Assembly (NCBI GenBank): GCA_009268125.1
Contig: WBOU01000014.1
Coordinates: 117,943-181,942, forward strand
Direction of reading: 5' to 3'
Length of the DNA stretch: 64,000 bases
DNA from: Chloroflexia bacterium SDU3-3
GTDB lineage: Bacteria; Chloroflexota; Chloroflexia; Chloroflexales; Roseiflexaceae
Shown here: in pieces, positions 17,700 to 26,954 of the stretch
Layout of the letters: every line of letters starts with the position of its first letter
How positions within the stretch are numbered: position 1 is the stretch's first letter
Program-made: the position numbers and the translations under genes
The notes under the pieces: generated by a model
The model's database searches: none
Told to the model about the DNA's origin: nothing
The model's input: the letters and a program-made list of their open reading frames with translations, nothing else

Positions 17700-18779
17700 T
17701 CACTCGTGCTGCCCGCCGACCCAGCCGTGGTAGGCCGGGTCGCCGCTGTCGATAGGCAGGTCGATCGGGCTGCCGCTGCGCGCCGAGGTGTAGATAGCGG
17801 TGATCAGCTCCAGGGCCTGCCGCGCGTCGGCCAGGCTCACTGGCAGCTCGCCGCCCTCGCGCAGGGCCTGGGCGAAGCGCGCGAACTGGCCGTCGAAGCC
17901 CTCGGGCTGGGGCACAAAGCTGGCCAGCGCGGCCTCGATCTGCGCGCCGCGCTCGGGCGTGTCGGGGGTGAGCACCCACGGCTCGCCGGTGTTCGAGTAC
18001 GAGCGGTCGTTGCTCTCGGCGGAGAGGCCGCTGAAGCTGAAGCGGTGGCGCGTGATCTCGGCGGGCGAGCCGACGGTGACGCCCACGCTGGCCAGGCAGC
18101 CGCTGGCAAACTCGATGGTGAGCGCCGCGCAGTCCTCCACCTCCACCGCGTTGACCATAGTGGCGGTGCGGGCGTAGACGCGGCGGGCTGGCCCGAGGAT
18201 GTAGAGCAGGATGTCGAGCGCGTGCAGCGCGTGGCTCACCAGCGTGCCGCCCAGCTCGGTGCGCAGCCTGCCGCGCCAGGGCACCGCGTAGTACTCGGCC
18301 CGCCGCCGCCACGCCACCTCCACCGTGGCCAGGTAGGCCTGCCCCGCCGCGCCCGCATCCACAAGATGCTTCAGCCGCTGCAGGCCGCGCCCGTAGCGGT
18401 ACTGGAAGATCGGCATCATGCGCCGCCCCGACTCGGCCTCGGCGGCGCGCAGCGCATCCACCTCGGCCAGCGAGCCGACCAGCGGCTTCTCGCAGATCAC
18501 GTGCTTCCCCGCCGCCAGGCCGCGCCGGATCTGCTCGAAGTGCAGATAGGGCGGCGTGCAGAGGTCGATCACGTCGATGTCTTCCATGCCGTAGAGCTCG
18601 GCGATGTCGCCCGTCAGTCGGGGGATGCCATGGCTGGCGGCCACGGCCTGCCCGCGCTGCGCATCCAGATCGCATAGCGCTAGCACCTCGAAGTCGCCCG
18701 CGAGCCGCTGGTATGCGTCGATGTGATGCTGGCCGATGCCGCTGCCCACCACCGCGACCCGCAAAGGTCTGCCCATCAT
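17700..18779 (-). CDS. Gfo/Idh/MocA-family dehydrogenase, operon gene 1
   Basis: 359 residues, classic family layout: LRVAVVGSGIGQHHIDAYQR Rossmann dinucleotide motif, HVICEKPLVGS with the conserved EKP lysine, GGTLVSHALHALDILLYILG at the active-site histidine region, then the C-terminal sheet. It probably oxidises a sugar or sugar acid with NAD(P). It is the first gene of the operon running 18779 to 14537, with 17 bp to the next gene. A TATGAT box on the minus strand at 18884-18889 is a possible promoter. Confidence 0.92.
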   Translation of the reverse strand: MMGRPLRVAVVGSGIGQHHIDAYQRLAGDFEVLALCDLDAQRGQAVAASHGIPRLTGDIAELYGMEDIDVIDLCTPPYLHFEQIRRGLAAGKHVICEKPLVGSLAEVDALRAAEAESGRRMMPIFQYRYGRGLQRLKHLVDAGAAGQAYLATVEVAWRRRAEYYAVPWRGRLRTELGGTLVSHALHALDILLYILGPARRVYARTATMVNAVEVEDCAALTIEFASGCLASVGVTVGSPAEITRHRFSFSGLSAESNDRSYSNTGEPWVLTPDTPERGAQIEAALASFVPQPEGFDGQFARFAQALREGGELPVSLADARQALELITAIYTSARSGSPIDLPIDSGDPAYHGWVGGQHE

Positions 18780-18883
18780 CGCGCTCCTTGTGCCGCAGGC
18801 CGTGCCACGCCCCCGGCGCTCCCGGCGTCGCAGCCGCCCTGGCCCCTCGGCATAGCTCAGTTGAAAGAGAGGTTGTGCGGCCT

Positions 18884-18889
18884 ATCATA
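18884..18889 (-). promoter_or_regulatory. Putative -10 box of the sugar operon
   Basis: The minus strand reads GCTATGAT about 105 bp upstream of the first operon gene. It is the same GCTATxxT context found upstream of several other genes here. Confidence 0.35.
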
Positions 18890-19061
18890 GCAGGTTGGGG
18901 GGAATGCGGGGAAGGGCGCAAGTCTCAATAAAGTCCGCTCTTAGTCCACTGGCTGTTTTGGGGCTGGGGGAGGGCTGGGGATGAGAAATCTTTCACTAAA
19001 AGCATCGCGGAGCCAGATTGCGTCAGGTCGGAAGGGGATTGCGTCAGGTCGGAAGATCGGA

Positions 19062-19791
19062 CTGATCTCCTGCGGCTTCGATCATGAGGGTTCCTCACAT
19101 GGTGTCACTTTTTCGAGGTGTTTCCCATCAGCGATAGCGGTGGTACGTGTTCGGTGGGTGGATGCCCTACGCGGGCGGCGGCTAGGGGCCTGCCCCTAGC
19201 AACCCCGCGAGGGGGCGTCGCCCCCTTCGAACCCCCAATTTGAAGCATTCCTATGCCGAATGCTGGCGGCTGGTGTTGGTGCATATGGCCAGCAAAACAC
19301 TATCGGCACCTTCGCCGCATGGGCCAGGTGGATGAGATTCTCAATCTCACATGCGGTGCATAGCTTGGCACGCGTTCTTTCGTCATATGCCACATCGAGA
19401 AGCCCCGCACAAAAAGTGACACCTGTTGAGGGGCTACGCCCCCTTGGAACCCCAATGTTGAGCATTCCTATGCCGAATGCTGGCGGCTGGTGTTCGTGCA
19501 TATGGCCAGCAAAACATCAGCGGCACCTTCGCCGTATGGGCCAGGTGGATGAGATTCTCAATCTCACATGCGGTGCATAGCTTGGCACGCGTTCTTTCGT
19601 CATATGCCGCATCGAGAAGTCCCGCACAAAAACGTGACACCTGTTGAGGGGCTGGCCCCTGGACTCCAATTTTAGGCGTCTTTGCGCTGTTTCCTGGCAG
19701 CTGGTGTTGGTGTATATGGCCAGTTGACAGGAGTAGCACCTTCGCCGCATGGGCCGGGTGGGAAGGGTTGGCGCTGCGCGTTTTCCGAGAC
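19062..19791. repeat. Composite intergenic repeat family A, tandem copies
   Basis: Fills most of the 1.19-kb gap upstream of the histidine kinase. It starts with the CTTCGATCATGAGGGTTCCT block, then CTCACATGGTGTCACTTTT, then the usual core. Two copies of a 217-218 bp unit follow in tandem and are nearly identical (compare 19245 onward with 19462 onward, including GATGAGATTCTCAATCTCAC in both). A third, diverged copy lies at about 19640-19768. AAAAAGTGACACC near 19412 is the inverse of GGTGTCACTTTTT near 19101. No real gene is seen. Confidence 0.85.
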
Positions 19792-19798
19792 CTTTTGT

Positions 19799-19874
19799 TG
19801 CCTTGGTGTCTTGGAGTCTTGGTGGTAAAACGGTTCTTTTGTTCTCTTCGTGCCTTCGTGCCTTCGTGGTAAAC
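19799..19874. repeat. ACCAAGG/ACGAAGG string, locus 3 (multiple units)
   Basis: Reads CTTGGTGTCTTGGAGTCTTG then GTGGTAAAA, and again CTTCGTGCCTTCGTG then GTGGTAAA. This is two adjacent units in the orientation opposite to loci 1 and 2, 100 bp upstream of the histidine kinase start. Confidence 0.8.
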
Positions 19875-19971
19875 GATTCTCCCGTCCCCGCGATTGTCGA
19901 GATCGGGCGGGCGTGCTAAGATACAGCGCCGACAGAGGACCAAACAGCGCGTGCAGAGAAGCGAGGCATCT

Positions 19972-22179
19972 ATGTGGCAGTCACAAGACCGCACGGCGGC
20001 GCTTAGCCCCGAGCTGGCGGTCTCCACCCGCGAGCTGCTGCGCTCGACCGCCCACGATGTGATGTCGATGCTGGCCGCGATCTACCTAGCCTGGCATCTG
20101 GTCGCCACCGTGCTCTGGCCGCTAGAGATCGGGGGCAGGGTCTGGCTGCTCAGCCTGGGCTTCGCGCCGCTGTGCTACGCGGCGCTGCGCCTGCTGCCGC
20201 GTCGCCCGCTGCTGTCGTGTGCGCTGTGGCAGGTGGGCCTCGCGGCCCTGCTGGCGCTGGCTGTGGCGCTGTTCCAGCAGCCCCAGGTGGCCCTCCTCGC
20301 GGCCCTGCTGCCTCTAATCGCCGTGATCTCGTTTGGCTGGGCGGCTGGGCTGGCCGCGCTGGCGCTAGTGGTTGCCCTGGCCGCGCTCGCGGGTGCGGGC
20401 CTGCTGGCCCCGCCGCTGCCGCCCGCCAGCGTGGCGGGGCTGGTGGTGGGCGCGGCCATCGCCGGGCTGCTGGGCTGGACGGCCACGCGCTCGCTGGCCA
20501 CGGTGGCCCAGTGGTCGCTGGCCAGCTACGACCAGGCGCGCGGCCACGCCGCCGCCGCCCAGAGCCACCGCGCCGAGCTGGCCCAGACCCTCAAGGCGCT
20601 TGACCACGCCTACTACCGCCTAGAGCGGGCCAACGTGGCGCTGGTGGCCGCCCGCAACCAGGCCGAGGAGGCCGAGCGCTTCAAGGCCGAGTTCGTGGCC
20701 AATGTCAGCCACGAGCTGCGCACCCCGCTGAACCTGATCGTCGGCTTCAGCGAGGTGATCATCACCTCGCCCGAGAGCTACGGCATGCCGCTGCCCGGCC
20801 CCTACCGCAGCGACCTGAACGCGATCTACCGCAGCGCCCAGCACCTGCTGGCCCTGGTGGACGATGTGCTGGATCTGGCCCGGATCGAGGCGGGGAAGAT
20901 CACGCTGGTGCGCGAGGATGTCGACCTGCCCGGCCTGATCGGCGATGCGGTCGACACCATGCGCGACTACATCAGCGCCAAGGGCATCGGGCTGCGCGTG
21001 CGGATCGCGCCCGACCTGCCTCGGCTGCACATCGATAGGCTGCGCATCCGCCAGGTGCTGCTCAACCTGCTGGTGAACGCGGCCCGCTTCACCGAGCGCG
21101 GCCACCTGGCCGTCGAGGCCGCCCGCGAGGGCGAGCGCGTGGTGCTGCGGGTGTCCGACACCGGGCGCGGCATCCCCGCCCACGAGCTGCCCATGATCTT
21201 CGAGGAGTTCCGCACCAGCGCGCCGCCGGTCTCGGCCTGGCACAGCGGCAGCGGCCTGGGGCTGCCGATCAGCCGCAAGTTCGTGGCGCTGCACGGCGGC
21301 GAGATGGGGGTGGAGAGCGAGCTGGGGCGGGGCACCACCTTCTGGATCAGCCTGCCGCTGCAGGCCACCGCTGCCGACGACGCCCCATCGGGCGAGCAGG
21401 CCCGCTGGCACCCGCTGGTGCCGCTGGCCTCGACCGAGCGCATCCTAGTGGTGGTGCACGAGGATGCCCAGGTGGTGGCGCTGCTGCAGCGCCACCTGGA
21501 TGGCTACCGCGTGGTCGGCGCGCGCACCGCCGCCGAGGGCCTGGCCCTGGCCCGCGATGTCCAGGCGATCGGCGTGGTGGTGGATGCGGAGCTGCAGCTT
21601 GAGGGCGCGCCCGAGGCGCTGCCGATCCTGCGCTGCACGCTGCCCAGCAGCCGCCACGCCGCCCTGGCTATGGGCGCGATCGCCCTGCTGACCAAGCCGG
21701 TGGCGCGCCAGGATCTGGTGCGCGTGATCGAGCAGATCCAGCGGCCCATCCGCCGCGTGCTGATCGTGGATGACGAGCCGAAGATGGTGCAGCTGCTCCA
21801 GCGCATGCTGCACTCGTACATCCCCGCTGAGTCGTGCCTGGCCGCCCACGACCACGCCGAGGCCATGCGCGTGCTGCGCGATGAGCGCCCCGATATAGTG
21901 CTGCTCGACCTGCACATGGAGCGGGCCGACGGCCACGCGCTGCTGGAGCAGATCGCGCAGTCGGGCGAGCTGGCCGCCACGCCGGTGGTGGCGATCGCCG
22001 GGCAGGGCCAGGACTACCTGAGCGTGCCGCTGGGCGGGGCCATCCAGCTGCGCCGCCAGGCCGAGTTTGGCCTGGGCGAGCTGGTGCGGCTGATCGACGC
22101 GGCCTTCAGCGCGCTGGCCCCTGGCTGGCAGCAGCTTGGGCCAAGGGGGCCAGCGCCCGCAGCAGCGCCTGCTGATTGA
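19972..22179 (+). CDS. Membrane hybrid histidine kinase with two receiver domains
   Basis: 735 residues from ATG 19972 (GCGAGG upstream); an upstream TTG in frame is less likely. About six hydrophobic segments (residues 25-180) form the sensor region. A coiled-coil linker leads to HisKA with the phospho-acceptor in NVSHELRTPLN (near 246), then HATPase (NLLVNAARF, DTGRGIP, GSGLGLPISR). A first receiver-like domain (about 490-590) lacks the phospho-aspartate loop; a second (about 596-715) has VLIVDDEPK and VLLDLHM and looks functional. The ligand is unknown. The last 74 bp overlap the convergent response-regulator gene. Confidence 0.92.
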   Translation: MWQSQDRTAALSPELAVSTRELLRSTAHDVMSMLAAIYLAWHLVATVLWPLEIGGRVWLLSLGFAPLCYAALRLLPRRPLLSCALWQVGLAALLALAVALFQQPQVALLAALLPLIAVISFGWAAGLAALALVVALAALAGAGLLAPPLPPASVAGLVVGAAIAGLLGWTATRSLATVAQWSLASYDQARGHAAAAQSHRAELAQTLKALDHAYYRLERANVALVAARNQAEEAERFKAEFVANVSHELRTPLNLIVGFSEVIITSPESYGMPLPGPYRSDLNAIYRSAQHLLALVDDVLDLARIEAGKITLVREDVDLPGLIGDAVDTMRDYISAKGIGLRVRIAPDLPRLHIDRLRIRQVLLNLLVNAARFTERGHLAVEAAREGERVVLRVSDTGRGIPAHELPMIFEEFRTSAPPVSAWHSGSGLGLPISRKFVALHGGEMGVESELGRGTTFWISLPLQATAADDAPSGEQARWHPLVPLASTERILVVVHEDAQVVALLQRHLDGYRVVGARTAAEGLALARDVQAIGVVVDAELQLEGAPEALPILRCTLPSSRHAALAMGAIALLTKPVARQDLVRVIEQIQRPIRRVLIVDDEPKMVQLLQRMLHSYIPAESCLAAHDHAEAMRVLRDERPDIVLLDLHMERADGHALLEQIAQSGELAATPVVAIAGQGQDYLSVPLGGAIQLRRQAEFGLGELVRLIDAAFSALAPGWQQLGPRGPAPAAAPAD

Positions 22180-23377
22180 CCGGCTTGGTCAGGTAGCCGT
22201 CGGCCCCCAGCGCCTGGGCCAGCCGAGGCTCGTTCAGCACCGAGCAGATGATCACCGGCGTGGTGCGCGTGGCCTCGCTGGCCCGCAGCGCCATCAGCAG
22301 CTCCCAGCCGTCCTCGCGCGGCATCATCACATCCAGGATGATCGCGGTGGGCAGGTGCTCGGCGATCGCCTGCCGGGCCTGCTCGCCGTCGGCGGCGCCC
22401 ACCACGCGCCAGCTGTGGCTGGCCAGGTAGCGCCGGAACAGGTTGGCGAAATCCTGGTTGTCGTCGACCACCAGCAGGGTGTGGATGGCCTCGGTGGGCC
22501 AGGCCAGGCGGGCCTGCCATAGCCCGCCAAATGTGTGCTCGACCTGCAGCTCGCCGCCCAGCGCCTGCATCAGCTGCGCGCATACCTCCAGCCCGCGCCC
22601 CGGCTGCGCGGCCTCGGGCGCGCCGGCCACATGGATGGCAATGCCCGCCGCGCGCCGCTCGCTGAAGCCGGTGATCCGCACCGCCTGATCGGTGGCGATG
22701 TCGAGCGCGTAGGTGATGGCGGTGACCAGCGCCTGGCGCAGCAGCACGCGGTCGGCGCGCAGCGGCACCAGCTGCGCGGGCATGTCGACCTGCACCCGCT
22801 TGCCCTGGCTGTGCGCCAGCGACTCGACCAGCGGTGCGAGCTGCTGCAGCACATCCGCCGGGTCGACATGCTCGCCGCTGGTCTGGGCCGCCAGCCTGCT
22901 GGCCTCGGCGTAGGCCAGCTGCTCGCGCGAGGGGCTGGCCTCCTCGGCTGGGGCCGCCTGGGCGCTCTGCTGCCAGCGCTCCCAGAGCGTGGTGGTCAGC
23001 GCATCCAGCATGCGGGCCTGCTCGCGGAAGTAGTAGCTTCGGCTCAGCGCCAGCTGCTGCATCACCTCTGGCGGCGTCAGGCCCTCGATGTAGCGCAGCT
23101 CTAGGATGCGGTAGGCCCGCCAGTCGGGCGACTGGGCCTGCGCGCCCTGGGCCGGGGCCAGCGAGTGGATGGCGTCGAGCAGCGCGCGGCGCAGGTGCGG
23201 CACGCGCTGCAGCCGATCCGGCTCGGCGGCGGCCAGCACATCGGCCAGCGGGTGCTTCTGCAGGTAGGGCAGGTCGTAGAGCCGCTGCAGCGCCTCCTGG
23301 ACCCAGCGGGCGAAGGCTTCTCGGGTGGGCGGGGGTGGGCTTGTCGGCATAGGCGTTTGTGGACTTGCAGGGGACAT
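22106..23377 (-). CDS. Response regulator with HTH-like N-terminus and C-terminal receiver domain
   Basis: About 423 residues (start uncertain: ATG 23377 or GTG 23401). The C-terminus is a full receiver domain: LLVVDDNQDF, IILDVMMPREDGWELLMAL with the phospho-aspartate, and GYLTKPVNQQALL. Residues about 70-130 (YRILELRYIEGLTPPEVMQQ) look like a sigma-4-type HTH. The middle (ADRVLLRQALVTAITYALD, GRGLEVCAQLMQALGGELQV) resembles a degraded HATPase fold. This layout with a C-terminal receiver is unusual. It overlaps the histidine kinase gene tail to tail by 74 bp, making the two plausible partners and mutual antisense transcripts. Confidence 0.8.
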   Translation of the reverse strand: MSPASPQTPMPTSPPPPTREAFARWVQEALQRLYDLPYLQKHPLADVLAAAEPDRLQRVPHLRRALLDAIHSLAPAQGAQAQSPDWRAYRILELRYIEGLTPPEVMQQLALSRSYYFREQARMLDALTTTLWERWQQSAQAAPAEEASPSREQLAYAEASRLAAQTSGEHVDPADVLQQLAPLVESLAHSQGKRVQVDMPAQLVPLRADRVLLRQALVTAITYALDIATDQAVRITGFSERRAAGIAIHVAGAPEAAQPGRGLEVCAQLMQALGGELQVEHTFGGLWQARLAWPTEAIHTLLVVDDNQDFANLFRRYLASHSWRVVGAADGEQARQAIAEHLPTAIILDVMMPREDGWELLMALRASEATRTTPVIICSVLNEPRLAQALGADGYLTKPVNQQALLRALAPLAQAAASQGPAR

Positions 23378-23606
23378 GGAGTGGACTTGAGCACTTATCA
23401 CCGCGCGCGCTGGTGTGCTATTGTAGCCATGTACAACGCCACCACTCTACGGTCTGCCCGAGCGCCCCCACTGCGACATGGGGCGGCTGGGGCAGTAAGC
23501 TCCTGCATGCGCACCCGCGCGGCATGGCGAGAACCAGTTCCTGCTCGTCCCGGCTGAGCAGAGCGCCAGGATGGGCCCTGCCTGACAACATCGTCAATGG
23601 AGATAC

Positions 23607-23624
23607 TATTATACTGCAAGGAGG
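23607..23624 (+). promoter_or_regulatory. Promoter -10 and strong RBS of the sugar ABC operon
   Basis: TATTATACT (-10-like) is followed by AAGGAGG, six bases before the ATG at 23631. The -10 is so near that the leader would be only about 15-20 nt. Confidence 0.5.
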
Positions 23625-23630
23625 CGTCTG

Positions 23631-25004
23631 ATGAAGCTGATCAAGCACAGCATGGTGCTGCTGGTCTGCGGGCTGCTGGCCGCATGCGGCACCGCTGGCA
23701 CCGGGGCTTCGCCCTCGGCCCAGCCAGCCCCCGCCGACACCCAGGCCACCGCGGCCCCCGCCGCCGCCGCCACCTCGGCTGGCGAGACCACCGCCAGCGG
23801 CGACCAGATCCAGCTGCGCGTGGCCTGGTGGGGCTCGCAGAACCGCCACGACCGCACGCTCAAAGTGATCGAGCTGTTCGAGAAATCGCACCCCAATATC
23901 AAGATCGTCTCTGAATATAGCAACTTCGACGACTACTGGACCAAGCTGTCCACCCAGGCGGCGGGCGGCAACCTGCCCGATGTGGTGCAGCACGACTACT
24001 CGCGCATCGGCGAGTGGGTCTCGCAGAGCCTGCTGCTGCCGCTCGACCCCTACGTCTCCGACGGCACGATCAAGCTGGAGGATGTGGCCGACGAGCAGCT
24101 CTCCGGCGGTCGCGTGGGCGGCAAGATCTACGGCATCTCGCTGGGCACCAACGCCCTGACGGTGCTCTACGACCCCGCCAAGTTCAAGGCCGCTGGCCTT
24201 GAGGCCCCCACCGCCGACTGGACATGGACCGACTTCCAGAAGTCCGCCGACACCATCCACCAGAAGCTCGGCATCTATGGCGTCGAGGGTTTCTACAACA
24301 TAGAGATGCTCAAGCTCTACCTCAAAGAGCGCGGCAAGTGGATCTACAACGACCAGGGCACCGGCCTTGGCTACACCGACGACAGCCAGGTCGCCGCGTT
24401 CTTCCAGCTGCTGCTGGACATGCAGGCCTCCGGCGCGATGCCCACCCGCGAGTTCGACGCCGCCCGTGGCACGCCCTCGCTTGAGGAGTCGCTGATCGTC
24501 AGCGAGAAGTCGGCCATGCTGTTCACCTGGAGCAACCAGGCCGTGGCTGTGGCCAATGCGGTGAAGGGTCGCGAGCTGGCCCTGGTGCAGACCCCGCGCC
24601 TCGATGGCGGCAGCGAGAGCCTCTACCTCAAGCCGTCGATGTTCTTCGCCATCCCGGCCAAGTCGAAGAATGCCGCCGCCGCCGCCCAGTTCATCGACTT
24701 CTTCCTCAACTCGCCCGAGGCCAACCAGATCCTGGCCGCCGAGCGCGGCGTGCCGATCATCCCGGCCGTGCGCACGGCGATCAAGACCGACCTGCCGCCC
24801 ATGCAGCAGCAGGTGTTCAAGTACATCGCCGAGGTCGAGGCGGTGGCCGCGCCGATCAACCCGCCCGACCCGCCCACCCACGCCAAGATCGTGGCCGAGG
24901 TCTACAACCCGCTGATCGACCAGCTGCTCTACGGCGAGATCAGCGCGGAGGATGCGGCGGCCCAGCTCCGCACCCAGGTCAGCGCCATCCTGGCGGGCAA
25001 GTAG
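23631..25004 (+). CDS. Sugar ABC transporter substrate-binding lipoprotein
   Basis: 457 residues with a lipoprotein signal peptide (MKLIKHSMVLLVCGLLAACG; lipobox LAAC), then an alanine/proline/threonine-rich linker and a type-I extracellular solute-binding fold (LRVAWWGSQNRHDRTLKVIELFEKSHP landmarks LRVAWWG and VIELFEKSHPNIKI). It is typical of the MalE/UgpB-like sugar-binding group (CUT1). It delivers a sugar to the two permeases encoded directly downstream. The ligand is unknown; the linked dehydrogenase suggests a mono- or oligosaccharide. Confidence 0.93.
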   Translation: MKLIKHSMVLLVCGLLAACGTAGTGASPSAQPAPADTQATAAPAAAATSAGETTASGDQIQLRVAWWGSQNRHDRTLKVIELFEKSHPNIKIVSEYSNFDDYWTKLSTQAAGGNLPDVVQHDYSRIGEWVSQSLLLPLDPYVSDGTIKLEDVADEQLSGGRVGGKIYGISLGTNALTVLYDPAKFKAAGLEAPTADWTWTDFQKSADTIHQKLGIYGVEGFYNIEMLKLYLKERGKWIYNDQGTGLGYTDDSQVAAFFQLLLDMQASGAMPTREFDAARGTPSLEESLIVSEKSAMLFTWSNQAVAVANAVKGRELALVQTPRLDGGSESLYLKPSMFFAIPAKSKNAAAAAQFIDFFLNSPEANQILAAERGVPIIPAVRTAIKTDLPPMQQQVFKYIAEVEAVAAPINPPDPPTHAKIVAEVYNPLIDQLLYGEISAEDAAAQLRTQVSAILAGK

Positions 25005-25077
25005 GTAGGCCCATAGCAAGCCGGACGCGCTGGGGCTGCCCGGCGGCCCCAGCGCGCCAGAAGACACGAGGCACGAG

Positions 25078-26025
25078 ATGAGTATCCTTGTCCCACACGC
25101 CAGCGACGCCGTGCGAGGGCGGCGCAAGGCGGGTCGCCGAGCGCGCTTCAACAATGTGATGGGCTACCTGTTTATCTCTCCGTGGCTGATTGGTTTCTTT
25201 GTGTTCACGCTTGTCCCGATTGTGGTCTCCTTCGTCCTCGCCTTCACCAGCTACGACATCTTCTCGCCGCCGCGCTGGGTCGGGGTCGAGAACTTCCAGC
25301 AGATGTTTGTCGACAAGCGCTACTGGAACGCGACCCAGGCCACGCTCTTCTACGTGTTCTTCTCGGTGCCGCTGCGCCTGATCTTCGCGCTGGGCGTGGC
25401 CCTGCTGATGAACCACTCGTTCCGCCTGATCGGCCTGTACCGCGCGGTCTACTATGTGCCCTCGCTGGTGGGCGGCAGCGTGGCGGTGGCGGTGATGTGG
25501 CGGCTGATCTTCGGCGGCGATGGCCTGGTGAACACCATGCTGGCCCCGCTGGGCATCGACGGCCCCAACTGGCTGGGCAGCCCGCGCACCGTGCTGGTGC
25601 CGCTCATCCTGCTGGCGGTCTGGCAGTTCGGCTCGCCCATGCTGATCTTCCTGGCCGGGCTGAAGCAGATCCCCGCCGAGTTCTACGAGGCTGCCTCAAT
25701 GGATGGGGCCAGCCCGGTGCGCCGCTTCGTGCACATCACGCTGCCCATGCTCAGCCCGGTGATCTTCTTCAACCTGGTGATGCAGATCATCAGCGGCTTC
25801 ATGGTCTTCACCCAGGGTATTATCATCGCTCCCAACGGCGGGCCGCTGCAGCGCGCGCTGTTCTACTCGGTCTATCTCTACCAGAAGGCCTTCAGCCAGC
25901 GCGAGATGGGCTACGCCTCGGCCATGGCCTGGGTGCTGCTGCTGATCGTGGCCTTCTTCACCGCTATAATCTTCACATCCTCGAACAGCTGGGTCTACTA
26001 CGACGACTCGAAGGAGGAGAGCTGA
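25078..26025 (+). CDS. Sugar ABC transporter permease, MalF/UgpA type
   Basis: 315 residues, six transmembrane segments (first: YLFISPWLIGFFVFTLVPIV). The EAA loop EFYEAASMDGASPVRRFVHI contacts the ATPase. It pairs with the next permease, whose start codon overlaps this stop by one base (TGATG). The ATPase subunit is not encoded nearby, as is common for CUT1 systems that share an MsmK-type ATPase. Confidence 0.93.
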   Translation: MSILVPHASDAVRGRRKAGRRARFNNVMGYLFISPWLIGFFVFTLVPIVVSFVLAFTSYDIFSPPRWVGVENFQQMFVDKRYWNATQATLFYVFFSVPLRLIFALGVALLMNHSFRLIGLYRAVYYVPSLVGGSVAVAVMWRLIFGGDGLVNTMLAPLGIDGPNWLGSPRTVLVPLILLAVWQFGSPMLIFLAGLKQIPAEFYEAASMDGASPVRRFVHITLPMLSPVIFFNLVMQIISGFMVFTQGIIIAPNGGPLQRALFYSVYLYQKAFSQREMGYASAMAWVLLLIVAFFTAIIFTSSNSWVYYDDSKEES

Positions 26026-26900
26026 TGGCCGCCGCGATCACCGCCCCCCGCACGCGCCGCCGCGTGGGCCGTATGCTGCGCCGGGCCGCCATGCAGCTGC
26101 TGATCATCGCGCTGGGCGTGGTGATGCTCTACCCGCTGCTGTGGATGCTGGCTAGCGCGTTCAAGGAAGGCACCGAGATCTTCACCGATGTCGGCTCGCT
26201 CATCCCCCAGCCCTTCACATGGGAGAACTTCCGCACCGGCTGGGCGGGCTTCGGCGGCATCACCTTCGGCACGTTCTTCCTCAACTCGCTCACTATCGCC
26301 GTGGCATCCACCGTGGGTGTGGTCGCCTCCTCGGCGCTGGTGGCCTACGGCTTCGCGCGCATCCCCTTCGCGGGGCGGCGCTTCTGGTTCGTGTGCATGC
26401 TGCTCACCCTGATGCTGCCCACCCAGGTGCAGATCATCCCGCAGTACATCGTGTTTAGCAGCATCGGCTGGGTCAACACCTTCCTGCCGCTGGTGGCCCC
26501 CAAGTTCTTTGGCCAGGCCTTCTTTATCTTCCTGATGATGCAGTTCATCCGCGGCCTGCCGCGCGAGCTGGATGAGGCCGCCGAGATCGATGGCTGCAGC
26601 CAGGTGGGCATCTTCTTCCGTATCATCCTGCCGCTCATCCTGCCCGCCCTGATCACGTCGGCGCTGTTCTCGTTCTACTGGACGTGGGAGGATTTCTTTG
26701 GGCCGCTGCTCTACCTGAATGAGCCGAGGCTGTTCACGGTCTCGCTGGCCCTGCGCAACTTTGCCGACCCCTCGACGGCCACCAACTGGGGCGCGATCTT
26801 CGCGATGTCGTCGCTCTCGCTGCTGCCGTCGCTTATTCTGTTCGTGTTCTTTCAGCGCTACCTTGTGCAGGGGATCAGCACCACCGGCCTGAAGGGCTGA
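26025..26900 (+). CDS. Sugar ABC transporter permease, MalG/UgpE type
   Basis: 291 residues; GGAGGAGAGCTG precedes ATG 26025. Six transmembrane segments, with the EAA loop ELDEAAEIDGCSQVGIFFRI and a typical GISTTGLKG C-terminus of the MalG group. The frame is open much further upstream as a shadow of the previous gene; the start is set by the RBS and the KEES-stop overlap. It forms the channel with the preceding permease. Confidence 0.93.
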   Translation: MAAAITAPRTRRRVGRMLRRAAMQLLIIALGVVMLYPLLWMLASAFKEGTEIFTDVGSLIPQPFTWENFRTGWAGFGGITFGTFFLNSLTIAVASTVGVVASSALVAYGFARIPFAGRRFWFVCMLLTLMLPTQVQIIPQYIVFSSIGWVNTFLPLVAPKFFGQAFFIFLMMQFIRGLPRELDEAAEIDGCSQVGIFFRIILPLILPALITSALFSFYWTWEDFFGPLLYLNEPRLFTVSLALRNFADPSTATNWGAIFAMSSLSLLPSLILFVFFQRYLVQGISTTGLKG

Positions 26901-26954
26901 TGCGGGCGCGCTGCCCACCGCCGCACCCCTGGCGCAAGGAGGAGGTTCCACACA

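Noticed and set aside
23418..25154. Long open frame (about 578 codons) antisense to the sugar-binding protein gene
   Set aside because: It mirrors the codon pattern of the real gene (GC-rich third positions keep the opposite strand open), has repetitive L/V/G/D/H composition, and shows no domain.
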